From an uncultured Bacteroidales bacterium (GTDB lineage: Bacteria; Bacteroidota; Bacteroidia; Bacteroidales; UBA932), in assembly GCA_902488725.1 (NCBI GenBank), contig CABTXO010000119.1:1-5970 (forward strand): DNA of 5,970 bases, given 5' to 3'. This document shows, in pieces, positions 5,958 to 5,970 of this stretch; the first letter of the stretch is position 1; every line of letters begins with the position of its first letter. The notes beneath the pieces were generated by a model. That model had not been told where the DNA came from. It saw nothing but the letters and a program-made list of their open reading frames with translations, and ran no database searches. A program made the position numbers and the translations under genes.

Positions 5958-5970
5958 TGTCTAAAAACGA
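5954..5970 (+). CDS. Start of a downstream gene, truncated at the window edge
   Basis: An ATG at 5954 overlaps the DUF3108 stop as ATGA and is followed in frame by a second ATG at 5957, giving M-M-S-K-N before the window ends. The overlap repeats the junction style at 720 and 2000, which suggests another gene of the same operon. Only five codons are visible, so the product cannot be identified and the start could be either ATG. Confidence 0.5.

Overview
The window reads as a compact, one-directional stretch of housekeeping DNA from a GC-rich member of the Bacteroidales. The evidence for the lineage is the set of families and their order: membrane-anchored M23 peptidase, short MerR-like protein, Nif3-like protein, coiled-coil/C4 zinc-ribbon protein, DnaB and DUF3108 protein. 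Several proteins have a Bacteroidota-type sequence, translation starts lack good Shine-Dalgarno motifs, and there is a TAnnTTTG promoter box (TACCTTTG). The GC-rich coding sequence would suit Rikenellaceae/Alistipes-like or related uncultured gut or rumen lineages, but the genus cannot be fixed from this window.

Layout, all on the + strand. Positions 1-1673 hold two tandem paralogous M23 LytM-type metallopeptidases; the first is cut by the left edge and the two overlap by 4 nt. Positions 1686-2003 encode a small MerR-type DNA-binding protein. Positions 2000-2779 encode a Nif3-like dinuclear-metal protein, again with a 4-nt overlap. Positions 2785-3597 encode a coiled-coil protein with a C-terminal four-cysteine zinc ribbon. 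Positions 3614-5104 encode the replicative helicase DnaB. Positions 5091-5957 encode a secreted DUF3108 protein that overlaps dnaB by 14 nt. At 5954 a further gene begins through another ATGA overlap and runs off the right edge. No gap between genes exceeds 16 nt, so no long non-coding stretch needs explaining. No RNA gene, mobile element, CRISPR array or clear terminator was seen.

The genes look like one long transcription unit, or two: envelope remodelling (M23 pair), a small regulator, the conserved Nif3/zinc-ribbon pair, replication (DnaB) and an exported envelope protein. The best regulatory signal is an AT-rich patch inside the 3' end of the Nif3-like gene (about 2684-2728). It contains a perfect 8-bp inverted repeat directly upstream of a Bacteroidota-type -7 box, suggesting an internal, possibly regulated promoter for the zinc-ribbon/dnaB half. 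I see no clearly novel biological system; this promoter/dyad is the most worthwhile item to check.
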